A DNA stretch of 14,328 nucleotides from assembly GCA_030529125.1 (NCBI GenBank), contig JAUMXP010000024.1:1-14328 (forward strand). Direction: 5' to 3'. This stretch comes from Eubacteriales bacterium (GTDB taxonomy: Bacteria; Bacillota; Clostridia; Oscillospirales; Acutalibacteraceae). Every line of letters starts with the position of its first letter. Position 1 is the first letter of the stretch. Below the pieces are notes generated by a model. The model saw only the letters and a list, made by a program, of their open reading frames with translations. It had not been told where the DNA came from and ran no database searches. The position numbers and the translations under genes were made by a program. Positions 13,826-14,328 of the stretch are shown here, in pieces.

Positions 13826-14076
13826 GTGGATACTAAAGAACTAAAGAAGCTCAATCGTAAAGAATTGCTAGAGCTTTTGCTTGTGCAAACCGAAAGTAAC
13901 GAGAGCTTGACAGCATTAGAGAAGAACAGACTAGTACTCCTCAAGTAGATTATTCTCTTTTGAATGAAAAGATTGAGCAGGTTAATGATATTTTGAAAAA
14001 ATGTGAGGCTATCTCAAAAAGCTATTTTGAAGCAATAGACAGGTTGAAAGTTTCAGTTGAAATTGATTGCACGTAG
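13826..14076 (+). pseudogene. Frameshifted small coiled-coil protein gene
   Basis: GTG at 13826 with AGGGAG nine bases upstream opens a frame that reads VDTKELKKLNRKELLELLL, then VQTESN, and stops after 40 codons at TAG 13946-13948. The next frame, open from 13900, reads RELDSIREEQTSTPQVDYS, LLNEKIEQVNDILKKC and EAISKSYFEAIDRLK and ends at TAG 14074-14076. Both parts are charged, helical and protein-like, and join with a one-base change somewhere in 13897-13946, giving about 83 residues. The start resembles Clostridial coiled-coil proteins beginning KELxKLNRxELLELLLxQ that I have seen annotated only as hypothetical. No slippery heptamer was found at the junction, so decay or a sequencing error is likelier than programmed frameshifting. 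The second stop coincides with the start of an inverted-repeat segment, so the 3' end may also be truncated. Confidence 0.6.
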
Positions 14077-14190
14077 TCCGAAATTTGTGTAACAGATAAA
14101 ACCCAACTTGAGATAAGAGGGACTGAGACTTATAGTGATAAAACAAAAAAAGAAGCTGATTAATACTGCACTGCCCCAAATTGTGCGGAC
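14076..14190. repeat. About 115-bp segment with imperfect inverted ends, possible transposon remnant
   Basis: The left end begins GTCCGAAATTTG (14076-14087). The complement of the right end (14177-14190) reads GTCCGCACAATTTG. The match is GTCCG plus AATTTG with a two-base gap. Between them lies sequence without a gene. This is what a deleted insertion sequence or small non-autonomous element would look like, but the repeat is short and chance is not excluded. Confidence 0.25.
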
Positions 14191-14238
14191 AGTACAAAAA
14201 CGCCCCTAGTGGTAGAAAAATTAAATTCTAAGCAACAT

Positions 14239-14280
14239 ACTGACATCGCTTTTCGAGTGGTGTCAGTTTTGTTTTGTTTC
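14239..14280 (+). terminator. Rho-independent terminator-like hairpin
   Basis: ACTGACATC (14239-14247) pairs with GGTGTCAGT (14259-14267) with one G-T wobble, over an 11-base loop, and is followed by TTTGTTTTGTTT. The form is that of an intrinsic terminator on the plus strand. It sits well downstream of the operon, between the inverted-repeat segment and the insertion sequence end. Confidence 0.55.
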
Positions 14281-14290
14281 AACAAAGACA

Positions 14291-14328
14291 ACCCCCAGTT
14301 ATACTGGGGGAATAAAAGAGCTTAAGCG
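14291..14328 (+). mobile_element. Probable left end of a second IS200/IS605-type element, cut by the window edge
   Basis: CCCCCAGT (14292-14299) and ACTGGGGG (14303-14310) form a perfect 8-bp stem with a TAT loop, followed by AATAAAAGAGCTTAAGCG up to the window end. IS200-type left ends in Firmicutes carry such a C-rich/G-rich hairpin shortly before the tnpA start, with similar following sequence. The transposase gene would lie beyond the window, so the call rests on the hairpin and its surroundings only. Confidence 0.5.

Noticed and set aside
13890..13950. Programmed -1 frameshift in the coiled-coil gene
   Set aside because: No slippery heptamer or downstream stem was found at the frame change; decay or a sequencing error is simpler.
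14009..14197. Minus-strand frame of 62 codons
   Set aside because: It overlaps the plus-strand coiled-coil remnant and the inverted-repeat segment, and has a Leu/Phe/Gln-rich shadow-like composition and no ribosome site.

Overview
The window looks like a piece of a low-GC anaerobic Firmicutes chromosome, most likely a Ruminococcus-like gut or rumen member of the Oscillospiraceae or Lachnospiraceae. The reasons are strong AGGAGG ribosome sites, a type I dockerin, a giant fibro-slime/ricin-like secreted protein, a GH20 enzyme with FIVAR repeats, a SPASM radical SAM enzyme and IS200-type insertion sequence ends. This assignment is inferred from gene content only.

Layout. Bases 1-280 hold the decayed 3' end of an IS200/IS605 TnpA gene and a run of hairpins that look like the right end of that element. 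Bases 293-1165 (minus strand) hold coding-like debris followed by a membrane-anchored Ig-like protein of the type I associate with exopolysaccharide loci. Bases 1166-1623 are mostly non-coding. From a good sigma-A-type promoter at 1624-1652, surrounded by GTGTATA repeats, seven genes run rightwards with no visible terminator between them (1741-13694): a PqqD-like protein (89 aa), a secreted N-terminal dockerin protein (337 aa), a giant secreted ricin/fibro-slime protein (1813 aa), a small four-cysteine peptide (84 aa), an HPr-kinase-like P-loop protein (287 aa), a secreted GH20 hexosaminidase (965 aa) and a radical SAM/SPASM enzyme (about 370 aa). Bases 13695-14328 are a scrap zone: a frameshifted small coiled-coil gene, a short segment with imperfect inverted ends, a terminator-like hairpin, and the left-end hairpin of another IS200-type element that runs out of the window.

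How the genes may work together. Four intracellular components are what a ribosomally made, modified peptide (RiPP) pathway would need: a PqqD-like recognition protein, a small peptide with a conserved-looking N-terminal half and four cysteines ending in Ser-Ser, a P-loop kinase whose start codon overlaps the peptide's stop codon, and a SPASM radical SAM enzyme. They are interleaved in one operon with three large exported proteins that look built to bind or cut glycans at the cell surface. I know no described system with this exact set. The best candidate for something new here is a modified peptide or small protein co-expressed with a glycan-facing surface apparatus. Its function is not shown by the sequence, and no dedicated peptide exporter or leader peptidase is visible in the window.
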